This document shows positions 17,682 through 26,403 of a stretch of DNA of 64,000 nt, piece by piece. The translations under genes and the position numbers were made by a program. Source of the stretch: Spirochaetales bacterium (GTDB lineage Bacteria; Spirochaetota; Spirochaetia; Treponematales; Treponemataceae). Location of the stretch: positions 124,001 through 188,000 of the forward strand of contig QKEL01000014.1 of assembly GCA_003252395.1 (NCBI GenBank), given 5' to 3'. Under the pieces are notes generated by a model. That model was not told the origin of the DNA. It saw nothing but the letters and a program-made list of their open reading frames with translations, and did no database searches. Positions within the stretch are counted from its first letter, which is position 1. Each line of letters opens with the position of its first letter.

Positions 17682-18718
17682 TTGTTCTTTCCTTTCCTTC
17701 TCAGGGAAACGGGGGCGCCCGCGGGTATGACCGACGGGGAGTCGGACTGACCCGCCGCGCCGGACGCGGATGAGGCCAGGGAGGCGGAGAGGCCGCCGGT
17801 ATAGCCGGTAAGTCTCGCGATAAGGGCCATGCGGGCGTACATGCCGTACTTTACCTGAGCGAAATAGGCCGCACGGGGATCGGAATCCACTTCGGTGGCG
17901 ATCTCGTTCACCCTGGGCAGGGGATGGAGCACGCAGAGGTCCTTGCGGGCCATCTCCATCTTTTTCGAATCGAGGATGTAGCTGTCCTTCAGGCGAACGT
18001 AGTCCTGCTCGTTAAAGAAGCGTTCCTTCTGGACGCGGGTCATATAGAGGATGTCGAGGTCGCCGATCGCCTCTTCCAGGCGGCGGACCTGCGTGAAGCT
18101 CACCCCCGCGGGCTTAAACACGCGGGCGACGATGTAGTCGGGAATCTCCAGTTCCGGGGGGCTTATGAGCACGAAGCGGTTCCTCGGGTAGCGCGACATG
18201 GCCTTGGCGAGCGAGTGCACGGTACGGCCGAACTTCAGGTCGCCGCAGAGCCCTATGGTCAGGCCCGAGGCGCCGCCCTTGATTTCCCTGATGGTCAAAA
18301 GATCGGTGAGTGTTTGGGTCGGGTGGTGGTGGCCGCCGTCGCCGGCGTTGATGACGGGAACGTCAGAGTGCTGACTGGCCAAAAGCGCGGCGCCTTCCTT
18401 GGGGTTTCTCATCGCGATGACGTCGGCGTAACTGGAGACCGTCCGGATCGTGTCGGCGAGGCTTTCGCCCTTGGAGGTGGAACTCGCGCCGGGTTCTGCG
18501 AAACCGAGGGTGGTCCCGCCGAGGCGGAGCATGGCGGCCTCGAAAGAGAGCCGGGTTCTCGTGCTGGGCTCAAAAAAAAGTGTGGCGAGGATTTTCCCCC
18601 GACACACTTCTAAATAGTCTTCCGGCTTTACGATCATTCGGCCCGCGAGATCGAAGATATCGTCCAGTTCCTCGATCGAAAGATCCCCCGGCTCGATCAA
18701 ATGTCGTCCTTTCAGCAT
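17678..18718 (-). CDS. pyrB: aspartate carbamoyltransferase catalytic subunit
   Basis: The 346-residue enzyme condenses carbamoyl phosphate and aspartate. It has the carbamoyl-phosphate loop STRTR (52-56), the HPTQTLTDL motif (about 133), and [13 protein letters not shown] and [11 protein letters not shown] near the aspartate site. A C-terminal Ala/Ser/Gly-rich tail of about 35 residues goes beyond the usual 305-310. The start is supported by a GGGGGG ribosome binding site seven bases before the ATG. First gene of the pyrB-I-C operon. Confidence 0.96.
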   Translation of the reverse strand: MLKGRHLIEPGDLSIEELDDIFDLAGRMIVKPEDYLEVCRGKILATLFFEPSTRTRLSFEAAMLRLGGTTLGFAEPGASSTSKGESLADTIRTVSSYADVIAMRNPKEGAALLASQHSDVPVINAGDGGHHHPTQTLTDLLTIREIKGGASGLTIGLCGDLKFGRTVHSLAKAMSRYPRNRFVLISPPELEIPDYIVARVFKPAGVSFTQVRRLEEAIGDLDILYMTRVQKERFFNEQDYVRLKDSYILDSKKMEMARKDLCVLHPLPRVNEIATEVDSDPRAAYFAQVKYGMYARMALIARLTGYTGGLSASLASSASGAAGQSDSPSVIPAGAPVSLRRKGKNK

Positions 18719-18746
18719 GGTCCCCCCTTATTTATTATCGGCGGCC

Positions 18747-18776
18747 ATTATATCAGAAACGTCCACCTTTTGGCAG
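18747..18776 (-). promoter_or_regulatory. promoter of pyrB-I-C
   Basis: A perfect TATAAT (18752-18747) lies 18 bp from a CTGCCA -35 (4/6) on the minus strand. The resulting leader is only about 22 nt, too short for a PyrR-type attenuator, so control by leader folding is unlikely. Confidence 0.6.
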
Positions 18777-18848
18777 TATCGTCCCGTTGCGAACCCGTTT
18801 TTTCGGGACAATCATATAAGTAAACCGTTTCAACGAGGAGGAATCGCC

Positions 18849-20150
18849 ATGAAACGAATCGCAATCGCCGCGCTCGCCGCGCTCTCCATCATTACCCCCG
18901 CTTGGTCGGGAGGAGCGAAAGACAAAACGACGACGGAAACCGGTCCCGTGGAAATCACCGTCTGGACCCATGAGGACGTGAACCGCAAGGCCATCGAGGA
19001 AGGCTACATCGCCGAATTCATGGCGGCCAACCCCAACGTCACCGTCAAATACGTGACCTACCCCTCGGACAAGATCCAGGACGTGGTGCAAGCCGGTTTC
19101 GCCGCGAAAAACGGGCCGGACATTTTCAACATGGAAATCCAAAAAGCCTATCCCTTCCTGGCGGAAGGCTTCGTGGCGCCCGTGAATCTCGCGGCCTCGG
19201 GATACAAGTCCTACGGCGACATTCAGGGCAAGTACATGGCGGGAACGCTCTCCCCCGTCACCATAGACGGTAAGGTATACGGACTTCCCCTGGAACTCAC
19301 CAACTGGTGCGTCTACCTCAACAAGAAAATCTTCCGGGACGCGGGGCTCGATCCGGTCAAAGACGCGCCGAAAACCTGGGAAGACGTGATGGCGGTTTCC
19401 GAGAAGCTCGTGAAGCGGGACGGCGAGATCATCACCCGCCGCGGCTTCGACTTCCGCTACGGCGATTACCTCATCGGTTGGCTCCCCATGGTCGAGCAGC
19501 TGGGCGGCAAGCTCGTTTCCGACGACGGCAAGACCGCCATCGTGAACGACCAGGCCTGGATTAAGGCCCTCGCCTACATGGCGGAATTCGGCCCGAACGG
19601 GAAGAACCTCGGCTCCCCGACCTATACGGCCGCCCGCAAGGTGTTCGACAACGACAAGAACGAGATCGCGATGCACGTCTCCGGGCTTTATCAAGAGCAG
19701 CGCATGAAGGCCGCCAATCCCGAATTCTACGCGAGCGACGACTGGATGGTCATTCCATACCCGGTATGGAAAGGCGGCAAGCAGATACCCAACACCTACT
19801 ACGGCCACTACTATATGGTGAACAGCCAAGTATCCGAGGCCCGTCAGGCGGCGGCGTGGAAGCTCATTTCGTTCATGCTGTCCCACGGCGAAGAGTACCT
19901 GACCAAGGTGGCCCTGGTGCAGCCGACCAAGGCGCTCTTCGAATCGGCGACCTTCAAGAACATGCCGTATTCCTCGGTCTTCCAGGCAGACCTCCAGAAA
20001 GCCCATATCGTGTACTACGGGGAAAGTTCCCTGTTGATCAACAATCTGGTCAAAGAGGCCGTCGAGTCCGTCATGCTGCAGAAAACGGCGCCGGAAAAGG
20101 CGCTCGCGACCTTGCGCGCAAAGGTCCAGGACGCCCTGGAGGAACAGTAA
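18849..20150 (+). CDS. extracellular solute-binding protein of a sugar ABC importer
   Basis: The 433-residue periplasmic protein starts at the ATG after GAGGAGG. The signal peptide (MKRIAIAALAALSIITPAWS) is followed by GGAKDK, the mature-end motif shared with two other exported proteins here. The body is family-1 like: VEITVWTHEDVNRKAI, GPDIFNMEIQKAYPFL, GLPLELTNWCVYLNKKIF, EIAMHVSGLYQ. That is the MalE/UgpB fold for oligosaccharides or glycerol phosphates. It lacks a lipobox cysteine. The two permeases follow, after a 117-bp gap with a hairpin. An inverted repeat GTCCCG/CGGGAC (18781-18809) upstream may be regulatory. Confidence 0.92.
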   Translation: MKRIAIAALAALSIITPAWSGGAKDKTTTETGPVEITVWTHEDVNRKAIEEGYIAEFMAANPNVTVKYVTYPSDKIQDVVQAGFAAKNGPDIFNMEIQKAYPFLAEGFVAPVNLAASGYKSYGDIQGKYMAGTLSPVTIDGKVYGLPLELTNWCVYLNKKIFRDAGLDPVKDAPKTWEDVMAVSEKLVKRDGEIITRRGFDFRYGDYLIGWLPMVEQLGGKLVSDDGKTAIVNDQAWIKALAYMAEFGPNGKNLGSPTYTAARKVFDNDKNEIAMHVSGLYQEQRMKAANPEFYASDDWMVIPYPVWKGGKQIPNTYYGHYYMVNSQVSEARQAAAWKLISFMLSHGEEYLTKVALVQPTKALFESATFKNMPYSSVFQADLQKAHIVYYGESSLLINNLVKEAVESVMLQKTAPEKALATLRAKVQDALEEQ

Positions 20151-20161
20151 GGCCGAATCGC

Positions 20162-20187
20162 GCCGGGTCGCCCGCCGGCGGCCCGGC
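20162..20187 (+). terminator. GC-rich hairpin between binding protein and permease genes
   Basis: GCCGGG and CCCGGC arms enclose a further GC palindrome (GCCGGC). There is no T-tract, so it probably acts as an mRNA-stabilising or partial attenuating hairpin, letting the binding protein be made in excess of the permeases. The remainder of 20151-20267 holds no gene. Confidence 0.5.
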
Positions 20188-20267
20188 AGTCTTCGTTTTC
20201 GACGCGCCGAACCGGATATCGCCCGGGTCGGCGCGTTTCCCGCACGTTTACCCATCGGGGAGATACC

Positions 20268-21176
20268 ATGGCAGCGCCGACAAACTTTTCCTATGAGCAG
20301 AAAAAGGCCCGCTGGGGGTGGATATTCACCGCCCCGGGGCTCCTTTTCTTCTCCGTCTTTTCCTTTTTTCCCATTCTGAACGCCTTCTGGACGAGCCTGC
20401 TCAACCGGAAACTCGTGTCCCTCAAAAAGCCCGAATTCGTCGGTCTTGCCAACTACGCGAAGATTCTCGGCAACCTGGACTTCTGGAATTCCGTCGCCGC
20501 CACCGCCATCTTCACCGTCGGCTGCTTCCTTCCGATCGTCGTGGTCGGGCTCCTTCTCGGCATGGCGATCCATTCCCGCCGTCGGCTTAACCGGGCGCTT
20601 CAACTCGTATACTATTCGCCCGCGGTGCTTTCCTCCGCGGTGGCCGCGCTCATATGGCTTCTCATGCTCGACCCCCGGGGACTCATGAACCAGGCGGTCA
20701 ACGCCATGCTCGGGACCCCGGGCATCGACCGGAAATGGCTGGCCGACGCCGCCATGGTCCGCGCTTCCACGGTGCTCGTGTATTTCTGGAAGTACATCGG
20801 CTACTTCACGATCCTCTACATCACCGGGCTGGGGAAAATTCCCGCCTCAATCAGGGAGGCCGCCACGATAGACGGCGCGGGGGGCTGGGCCCGGTTCCGG
20901 CTGATCACCTTACCGCTGCTGAAGCCCACCACGGTGATGGTTTCGATCATGGCGATGATCCAGTGCCTAAAGACCTTTAGCACCCAGTACCTCTTTACCC
21001 AGCGCGGCGCCCCCCAGGGACCGATCAACGTGATTACGCTGAATATCTATAACACCGCCATGCGCGACAACAACCTCAGCAGGGCGAGCGTGATGAGCGT
21101 ACTCCTTTTCCTGCTGATGCTCACGTTAACCCTGGTCCAGCTCAAGGCCAGCAAGAGCGACGACGTTACCTACTGA
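20268..21176 (+). CDS. sugar ABC transporter permease, MalF/UgpA type
   Basis: The 302-residue inner-membrane subunit has six predicted helices, starting with APGLLFFSVFSFFPILNAFW. The ATPase-coupling EAA loop is IREAATIDGAGGWARFRLITLPLL, quoted by its core EAATIDGAGGWARF, near residues 200-215. It pairs with the next gene to form the translocation pore for the upstream binding protein. The ATG follows a GGGGAGA ribosome binding site. No ATPase gene is adjacent; such importers commonly share an MsmK-type ATPase encoded elsewhere. Confidence 0.94.
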   Translation: MAAPTNFSYEQKKARWGWIFTAPGLLFFSVFSFFPILNAFWTSLLNRKLVSLKKPEFVGLANYAKILGNLDFWNSVAATAIFTVGCFLPIVVVGLLLGMAIHSRRRLNRALQLVYYSPAVLSSAVAALIWLLMLDPRGLMNQAVNAMLGTPGIDRKWLADAAMVRASTVLVYFWKYIGYFTILYITGLGKIPASIREAATIDGAGGWARFRLITLPLLKPTTVMVSIMAMIQCLKTFSTQYLFTQRGAPQGPINVITLNIYNTAMRDNNLSRASVMSVLLFLLMLTLTLVQLKASKSDDVTY

Positions 21177-21190
21177 CCCGGAGGCAGATC

Positions 21191-22078
21191 GTGACCAACT
21201 TTACGGCATTTACGAAACCCGAATCCCCTATCCCTTCCCGGCTCCCCGAACGGCTGGGAAACGCCGTTACCTGGGCCGCCCTCGCCGCCTTCGCGGCCAT
21301 CGTGGTGGCGCCCCTCGCCTTCATGCTCGGCGCGAGTCTCATGGACTCAATCGAGATCATGACCATGCCCTACCGCTGGATTCCCTCGAAAATTAAATGG
21401 GCGAATTTCGCGCGCGCCGTGGCGGGCAACGACGGAAGCTTCGTCTTTCCCCGAAACATCGCGAACAGCGTCATCGTATCGGGTTCCATCACGGTCACCA
21501 CCGTGCTCCTTTCCGCCCTGGTCGGGTACGGCTTGGCGAAGTTCCGGTTCAAGGGCAGGAACATCGCCTTTCTCGCCATCATGGCCACCATGATGATTCC
21601 CTTTGAAACGATCATGATTCCCGTCTACCTCGTCACCCTCAACCTGGGCCTGCAGGATTCTTACGGCGGGCTCATCGTCCCCTTCATGCTCAACGCGTTC
21701 GCGGTATTCCAGATGAGGCAATACCTTCAGACCTTCCCGGACGAAATTCTGGACGCGGCGCGGATCGACGGCACGAGCGAACCCGGCATCTTCGCCAGGA
21801 TCATCCTGCCGAACTCCGGACCGGTAATCGCCACCGTGGCGGTGCTCACCTTCCGGCAGCAATGGGACAACCTTTTATGGCCCCTTTTGATCACCCAGCG
21901 GGAAGAAATGAAAACCATCCCCGCGTACATCGTAAAATTCGCCGCGGAAAAGTACGCCGACGAGGGGGCGATGATGGCGGTCGCGGTCATTGCGTCGGTG
22001 CCGGTCATTGCCTTATTCTTTGCGTTATCGAAGTATTTCGTGGGCGGTTCCGCCATGTACGCGGCGGGGAAGGAATAA
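21191..22078 (+). CDS. carbohydrate ABC transporter permease, MalG/UgpE type
   Basis: The 295-residue partner permease has six predicted helices and the EAA-loop core LDAARIDGTSEPGIFARI near residues 190-210. The start codon is preceded by GGAGGC. The C-terminus SKYFVGGSAMYAAGKE is typical of MalG-type subunits, whose last helix inserts into the pore. It is one base from the HAD phosphatase gene, so a sugar phosphate or phosphate ester may be the transported or released product. Confidence 0.93.
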   Translation: MTNFTAFTKPESPIPSRLPERLGNAVTWAALAAFAAIVVAPLAFMLGASLMDSIEIMTMPYRWIPSKIKWANFARAVAGNDGSFVFPRNIANSVIVSGSITVTTVLLSALVGYGLAKFRFKGRNIAFLAIMATMMIPFETIMIPVYLVTLNLGLQDSYGGLIVPFMLNAFAVFQMRQYLQTFPDEILDAARIDGTSEPGIFARIILPNSGPVIATVAVLTFRQQWDNLLWPLLITQREEMKTIPAYIVKFAAEKYADEGAMMAVAVIASVPVIALFFALSKYFVGGSAMYAAGKE

Positions 22079-22079
22079 T

Positions 22080-22760
22080 ATGCTTTTCATTTTCGATATG
22101 GGCGGCGTGGTCTCCGGAAACGTGGCGACCATTCCCGCCATGGCAAAACGGCTCGGCCTCAACGATCCCGATTTTCTCGCCTTTTGCGGGATCGACCCCG
22201 ACGAACCCCCGGAAACGCGCTACGAGCGGGGGGCAATCGCCCAAATTCAGGCCGGCAAGATGGATGACCGAACCTTCTGGGCGGAATTCCGCGTGCGGGC
22301 GACGGCCCTCCTGGGCACCCAGCACCCCGCGATTGACCGTATCCGCAGCGTGACCGCCCGCGAGGATCCCTGGGCAACGGCCTTCAATCCGACGCCCATT
22401 CCCGATACCCGCGCGGTGATCGAGGAACTCAAAGATAACGGTCACCGGGTGGTCTGCGGCACCAATACCCTGGAAGCCCACTTCCGGGCCCACCAGCGAA
22501 GGGGCGACTACGCGGGATTTCACCGGGTGTACGCGTCCCATCAAATGGGCCTGATTAAGCCCGACCATGCCTTCTGGAAGGCGATCCTTACCCAAGAAGG
22601 GGCGGACCCCTCGCGCGCGGCGTTTATCGACGACAATCCGGTCAACGTGACCGCGGCGGCGGCGTTGGGACTCATCGCGTTCCGCTACGAGAACCCCGGC
22701 AAGCTCCGGGAAGACCTTGCGCCCTGGCTCGAGCTCCGATCGCGGGAGACGGGATCTTGA
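22080..22760 (+). CDS. HAD-superfamily phosphatase (YihX-like)
   Basis: The 226-residue hydrolase begins one base after the permease stop. Motif I is FDMGGVV with nucleophile Asp6, and the usual second Asp is replaced by Gly8, as in YihX-type sugar-phosphate phosphatases. Motif II is CGTNTLEAHF, the motif III lysine is in GLIKPDHAFW, and motif IV is FIDDNPVNV. It likely dephosphorylates a sugar phosphate linked to the adjacent importer, but the substrate is unknown. Its stop overlaps the next gene as TTGA. Confidence 0.88.
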   Translation: MLFIFDMGGVVSGNVATIPAMAKRLGLNDPDFLAFCGIDPDEPPETRYERGAIAQIQAGKMDDRTFWAEFRVRATALLGTQHPAIDRIRSVTAREDPWATAFNPTPIPDTRAVIEELKDNGHRVVCGTNTLEAHFRAHQRRGDYAGFHRVYASHQMGLIKPDHAFWKAILTQEGADPSRAAFIDDNPVNVTAAAALGLIAFRYENPGKLREDLAPWLELRSRETGS

Positions 22761-23860
22761 GACGAGGCAGAATCCCGCCATTCGCGGCGATAGCGGCCGC
22801 GGGAACGGCGCTCGTGATCGCGGCGGCGATAGGCGCGTACGGCCTTCGGCCCGCCAGCGGGCAGGGAACCGAAGGCGGCGTCCGCTCGGGCGACGATCCG
22901 GACGCCGCGCCCCTGGTCATCTACACGCCCCATCCGACGGAAATCGCCGAAACCATAACCAGGGAATTCCGTCAGAAAACGGGGATACCGATTCTGCTCG
23001 TGCAGGAGGGGACGGGCGAGCTCATGAGCCGGCTCGTATCGGGGGAAGCCCCGCGGGCCGACGTGTTCTGGGGAGGCGGGGTGGAATCGCTGGAAGCCGC
23101 GGCCGATTATTTCGAGCCGTATATAAGCGAGGCGGACCCCTCCATCAGAACGGAGGTCCGTTCGCCCGGACATCGATGGAACCCCTTCTCGGTATTGCCC
23201 GTGGTCATCGTGTACAACGAAACCTTGGTACCGTCGGAACGGGTTCCCGAAACCTGGGCCGATCTGCTCGATCCCTGGTTCGAAAACCGCATCATCATGG
23301 CTGACCCGGAAAAATCGGGTTCGGCGTATACAACCCTTTTAACCATGCTATCCGTTATGGCCGAGCCGGGAGAAGGAACCTTCGGCGGATGGAATTACGT
23401 AAACCGCCTGATAGCGCAACTGGGACCGGGAGGAATCGCGTCCAGCTCGTCTTTGGTCTATTCCTCGGTAGCCTCCGGGGACTTTTTCGCGGGCATAACG
23501 TTCGAAAATTACGCACTGGCCCTGCAGAAATCGGGCACCAATCTGCGCTACTGCTTCCCGAAAGAGGGGACAAGCGCCGTACCCGACGGGATTGCCCTGG
23601 TGAAAAACGCGCAGAATCGCGAAGAGGCGGAGGCGTTCATCGATTTCGCCCTGGGAAAGGACGTACAGACCATCATGCGGGTACGCTGGGAGCGCAGGCC
23701 CATTCGCCCCGACGCCGACGCCAAGGGTTCGCTGCCCATTCCCAAAACCGCCCGTTACCCGGTGGCCGAAGCCGCCCGAAACCGGGAGGCTATTCTGGGG
23801 CGCTGGAGGGACTCACGCGGATTTTCGAGTCCCGGTACTCCCGAGGATTCATCCCGGTAA
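22757..23860 (+). CDS. periplasmic binding protein (AfuA/Fe3+-type fold), no own permease
   Basis: The 367-residue protein starts with TTG overlapping the HAD stop. The N-terminal anchor or signal (FAAIAAAGTALVIAAAIGAYGL) precedes LVIYTPHPTEIAE and FRQKTGIPILLVQEGTGELM, the pattern of iron/hexose-phosphate/phosphoglycerate binding proteins (AfuA, PgtC). No permease or ATPase genes accompany it. Instead a YesM kinase and YesN regulator lie convergent to it, and its 3' end overlaps yesN by 71 bases. It may therefore present ligand to the sensor kinase rather than transport. Basis: motifs plus context. Confidence 0.85.
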   Translation: MRRGRIPPFAAIAAAGTALVIAAAIGAYGLRPASGQGTEGGVRSGDDPDAAPLVIYTPHPTEIAETITREFRQKTGIPILLVQEGTGELMSRLVSGEAPRADVFWGGGVESLEAAADYFEPYISEADPSIRTEVRSPGHRWNPFSVLPVVIVYNETLVPSERVPETWADLLDPWFENRIIMADPEKSGSAYTTLLTMLSVMAEPGEGTFGGWNYVNRLIAQLGPGGIASSSSLVYSSVASGDFFAGITFENYALALQKSGTNLRYCFPKEGTSAVPDGIALVKNAQNREEAEAFIDFALGKDVQTIMRVRWERRPIRPDADAKGSLPIPKTARYPVAEAARNREAILGRWRDSRGFSSPGTPEDSSR

Positions 23861-24608
23861 CCTTGCGGAATACCTGGGCGAAATACCGGGAATCCGCGTA
23901 ACCCACCAAATCCGCCACCTCGTACACCCGGATGACCGGGTCGCGCAATAGCTCCATGGCCCGCTTCACCCGTACGTTCATCAGGTAGTCCCCGAAGGTA
24001 TAGCCCGTTTCCTTCCTGAAAAGCCTACTCAGGTGGCCGGCGGAAACGCCGAGCCGTTCGGCCGCTTCCTCTATCGTTATGCCCCCGATAAAACGTTCGG
24101 CGATAAGGCGGACGGCACCTTCCACGTACCCGTCCCGCCCGGTTCCGGCGGCGGAACCGAGATTTCCGTACTCCGCGAAATACACCCGTTCCGGGCTTTG
24201 GGTCGCCTTCCGTTGCGTATAGCGCGCGGCGGAACGGAGGAGCGCGTCCGCCAATTCCTCTTCGTCCACCGGCTTTAAAAGATACTCCCCCACCCCGAGC
24301 CTGATCGCGGACCGGGCATACTCGAACTCGGAAAAGCCCGAAAGGATGATGTATTCGGGAACCTGAATTCCCGCGCGCGCCCGTCTCGCGCTGCACTCCT
24401 CGATAAAGGCGAGCCCGTCAATGCCCGGCATGCGGATATCGGTGATCACGATATCGGGCACGATTCGGTCCGCCAGTTCCAGCCCCGCGAGGCCGTCGCC
24501 AGCGTCGCCCGCGCACAGGAGCGAAAGGGACTGCCAGGGAGTCAGGAGAACCAGCTCTTTCCGTACCAGGGGTTCATCTTCAAGCACCATGCATTTCAGC
24601 ATATTCAC
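23790..24608 (-). CDS. YesN-type response regulator with AraC DNA-binding domain
   Basis: The 272-residue regulator has an N-terminal receiver (VLEDEP acidic pair, phosphorylation Asp in VITDIRMPGIDG, Lys in LLKPVDE) and a C-terminal AraC domain (IEEAAERLGVSAGHLSRLFRKE; VADLVGYADSRYFAQVFRKV). The start is GTG overlapping the kinase stop (GTGA); ATG at 24602 is an equally good choice. It is coupled to the YesM kinase. Likely targets are the adjacent sugar importer/HAD/binding-protein genes. The 3' end is antisense to the binding-protein gene for 71 bases. Confidence 0.93.
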   Translation of the reverse strand: MNMLKCMVLEDEPLVRKELVLLTPWQSLSLLCAGDAGDGLAGLELADRIVPDIVITDIRMPGIDGLAFIEECSARRARAGIQVPEYIILSGFSEFEYARSAIRLGVGEYLLKPVDEEELADALLRSAARYTQRKATQSPERVYFAEYGNLGSAAGTGRDGYVEGAVRLIAERFIGGITIEEAAERLGVSAGHLSRLFRKETGYTFGDYLMNVRVKRAMELLRDPVIRVYEVADLVGYADSRYFAQVFRKVTGMNPREYRDSKIRVSPSSAPE

Positions 24609-26389
24609 GACTCCGCCTCACGGGGCACGCATACCGTGACCGTCGTGCCCTTCCCGGGAAAGGACTCGACGCTCAAACCGTACGGCGCCCCGAAAATGAG
24701 GCATATTCTCCGGTGGGTATTGAGGAGGGCTATTCCCGTTCCCCCCTTCGGGGAAACCGCCTCCTCCGGCGCGGCGGGAGGGTCCTCTTCCGGCGAGAGG
24801 GAGGCCGCCGCGAGCCGGGCGCGCAAGGATTCGAGCGTATCGGGCGGAATACCCACCCCCGTATCGGTCACGCGCAGTATGAGATCCCCCGAGACGACGG
24901 AGGCGTCCACGGTCAGCCGGCCTTCCCCCTGAAGTGGCTCAAGGCCGTGAACCAGGGCGTTTTCCACCAAGGGCTGCACGACCAGACTCGGAAGCCGCGT
25001 GTCCAAGGCGGCGGCATCCACGGTTTCGGTGTAGGTAAGGCGGCCGGGCCAGCGAAAGGACTCGATTTCGAAATAGTCCCGGGCCAGGGAGAGCGCGCGC
25101 CCAAGGGTAGAAAAGTCGTCGCGGGGGCGAACGCCTTCCCGGAGAATGCGCGCGAGACGGGTTGTCATCACCGCGATTTCTTCCTGCCCCTCCAACCGGG
25201 CCTTAGAGCGGATGGAACTGAGGGTATTATACAGAAAGTGGGGATTCATCTGCGCCTGCAGGGCCTTGACCTCGGCGGTGCGGAGTTCGCGTTCCCTGGT
25301 TACCAGGTTTTTCACCAAGTCCTTCACCCGATCTATCATCTGATTGAACCGATGGATGAGAATGGCGATCTCGTCGCCGGTTTCCCATAGTCCGGTTTCG
25401 GCGCAGCGCGCGTCGAGCCGCCCCTGGGAAACGAGTTCCATGGCGACGGTAAGCCGGTGAACCGGCTTGGCTATGGACCGGGAAAGGAAAAGGGCCATCG
25501 CCAGGGCGGCCATCGCGCACAGGCCGGCAAGGAGAAGGGTAACCCCGGCCATACGCGCGGAGCCGTCCCTGGCGGCAGAAACGGGATAGGTACCCGATAG
25601 CGCCATGCCGTCCCTGATCGGAAAAGACGCCGAGAGGGAGGCGCCGGGAATTTCGGCCCCAAAGGCCCCCGCGGTCCCCGCGTCAGAAAAGCCTGCCTCG
25701 GACGCGGCATCGGTCATATCGTAAAGAATGCAGCCGCTGGCGTCGACGACGCGAAGGCCGGTGAGCGTTCCCCGGGCGAGGGACGGCGCGCCGACCCGCT
25801 CGGCAAAAAGGGAACGGCTCACGTCAACGATCACGTAGCCGGCCGGTTTCCCGTTAAGGACTACCGCGGCGCCGGCCGCCACGGGAACCGACGCGCCCGA
25901 ATCGGGATGGGGCTGGCCCCAAAAAACCGGTTCTTTCGGCGCGGCCCCCCGGCTGCCAAGCAGACCCAGAATGCCCCAACCCTCATACAGGGGGTATTCA
26001 TATTCCGTGGGGAGGGGCGCTCCGGATATCGCGGGCCGCCCGTCCAGGGGAATAACGTAGAGATACCAGGAAAGGGCGCCGCCGGTGGCGGTGAATATTC
26101 GGTACACTTCCGAGGCAAGTCGGGGATCGTCGTCGTAAGCGGAAAGATAGGCGACAACCGGTTCCGAAAGGGAAAGGAACCGCGCTTTCTCGGCAGCCTC
26201 GCGCAGCAGGGAGTCGGCCAGGTCCCGGGCGCCGGAAACCGCTTCCAGCGTGCGGTCGCGATAGGAATTTTCAAGGAGGCGGGCGCTGGCCGTCCCGTAC
26301 AGGAGGGCCAGCAGGGTAAAGGGGAGGAGACCGACGGCGAGGAACGCGATGGAGAGGCGCCAAAAATAGGATCGCGGACCGAATGCCAT
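24605..26389 (-). CDS. YesM-type sensor histidine kinase
   Basis: The 594-residue membrane kinase starts at MAFGPRSYFW, 14 bases after the purD stop. TM1 is about residues 11-33, an extracytoplasmic sensing domain runs about 35-300, and TM2 (AGVTLLLAGLCAMAALAMAL) leads into HAMP. The His_kinase motif is LQAQMNPHFLYNTLSSIR with the phosphorylated His, followed by an ATPase domain (N-box PLVENALVHG, G-box DTGVGIPP, GTGIALLN). YesM kinases usually sense extracellular sugars, often via a binding protein. The frame continues upstream but overlaps purD. Confidence 0.92.
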   Translation of the reverse strand: MAFGPRSYFWRLSIAFLAVGLLPFTLLALLYGTASARLLENSYRDRTLEAVSGARDLADSLLREAAEKARFLSLSEPVVAYLSAYDDDPRLASEVYRIFTATGGALSWYLYVIPLDGRPAISGAPLPTEYEYPLYEGWGILGLLGSRGAAPKEPVFWGQPHPDSGASVPVAAGAAVVLNGKPAGYVIVDVSRSLFAERVGAPSLARGTLTGLRVVDASGCILYDMTDAASEAGFSDAGTAGAFGAEIPGASLSASFPIRDGMALSGTYPVSAARDGSARMAGVTLLLAGLCAMAALAMALFLSRSIAKPVHRLTVAMELVSQGRLDARCAETGLWETGDEIAILIHRFNQMIDRVKDLVKNLVTRERELRTAEVKALQAQMNPHFLYNTLSSIRSKARLEGQEEIAVMTTRLARILREGVRPRDDFSTLGRALSLARDYFEIESFRWPGRLTYTETVDAAALDTRLPSLVVQPLVENALVHGLEPLQGEGRLTVDASVVSGDLILRVTDTGVGIPPDTLESLRARLAAASLSPEEDPPAAPEEAVSPKGGTGIALLNTHRRICLIFGAPYGLSVESFPGKGTTVTVCVPREAES

Positions 26390-26403
26390 CGGCGGTTTCC
26401 GGT

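Noticed and set aside
18753..20603. 616-codon minus-strand frame opposite the sugar-binding protein
   Set aside because: Composition is that of an antisense shadow (Val/Gly/His/Arg-rich, no motifs) and it spans an intergenic hairpin.
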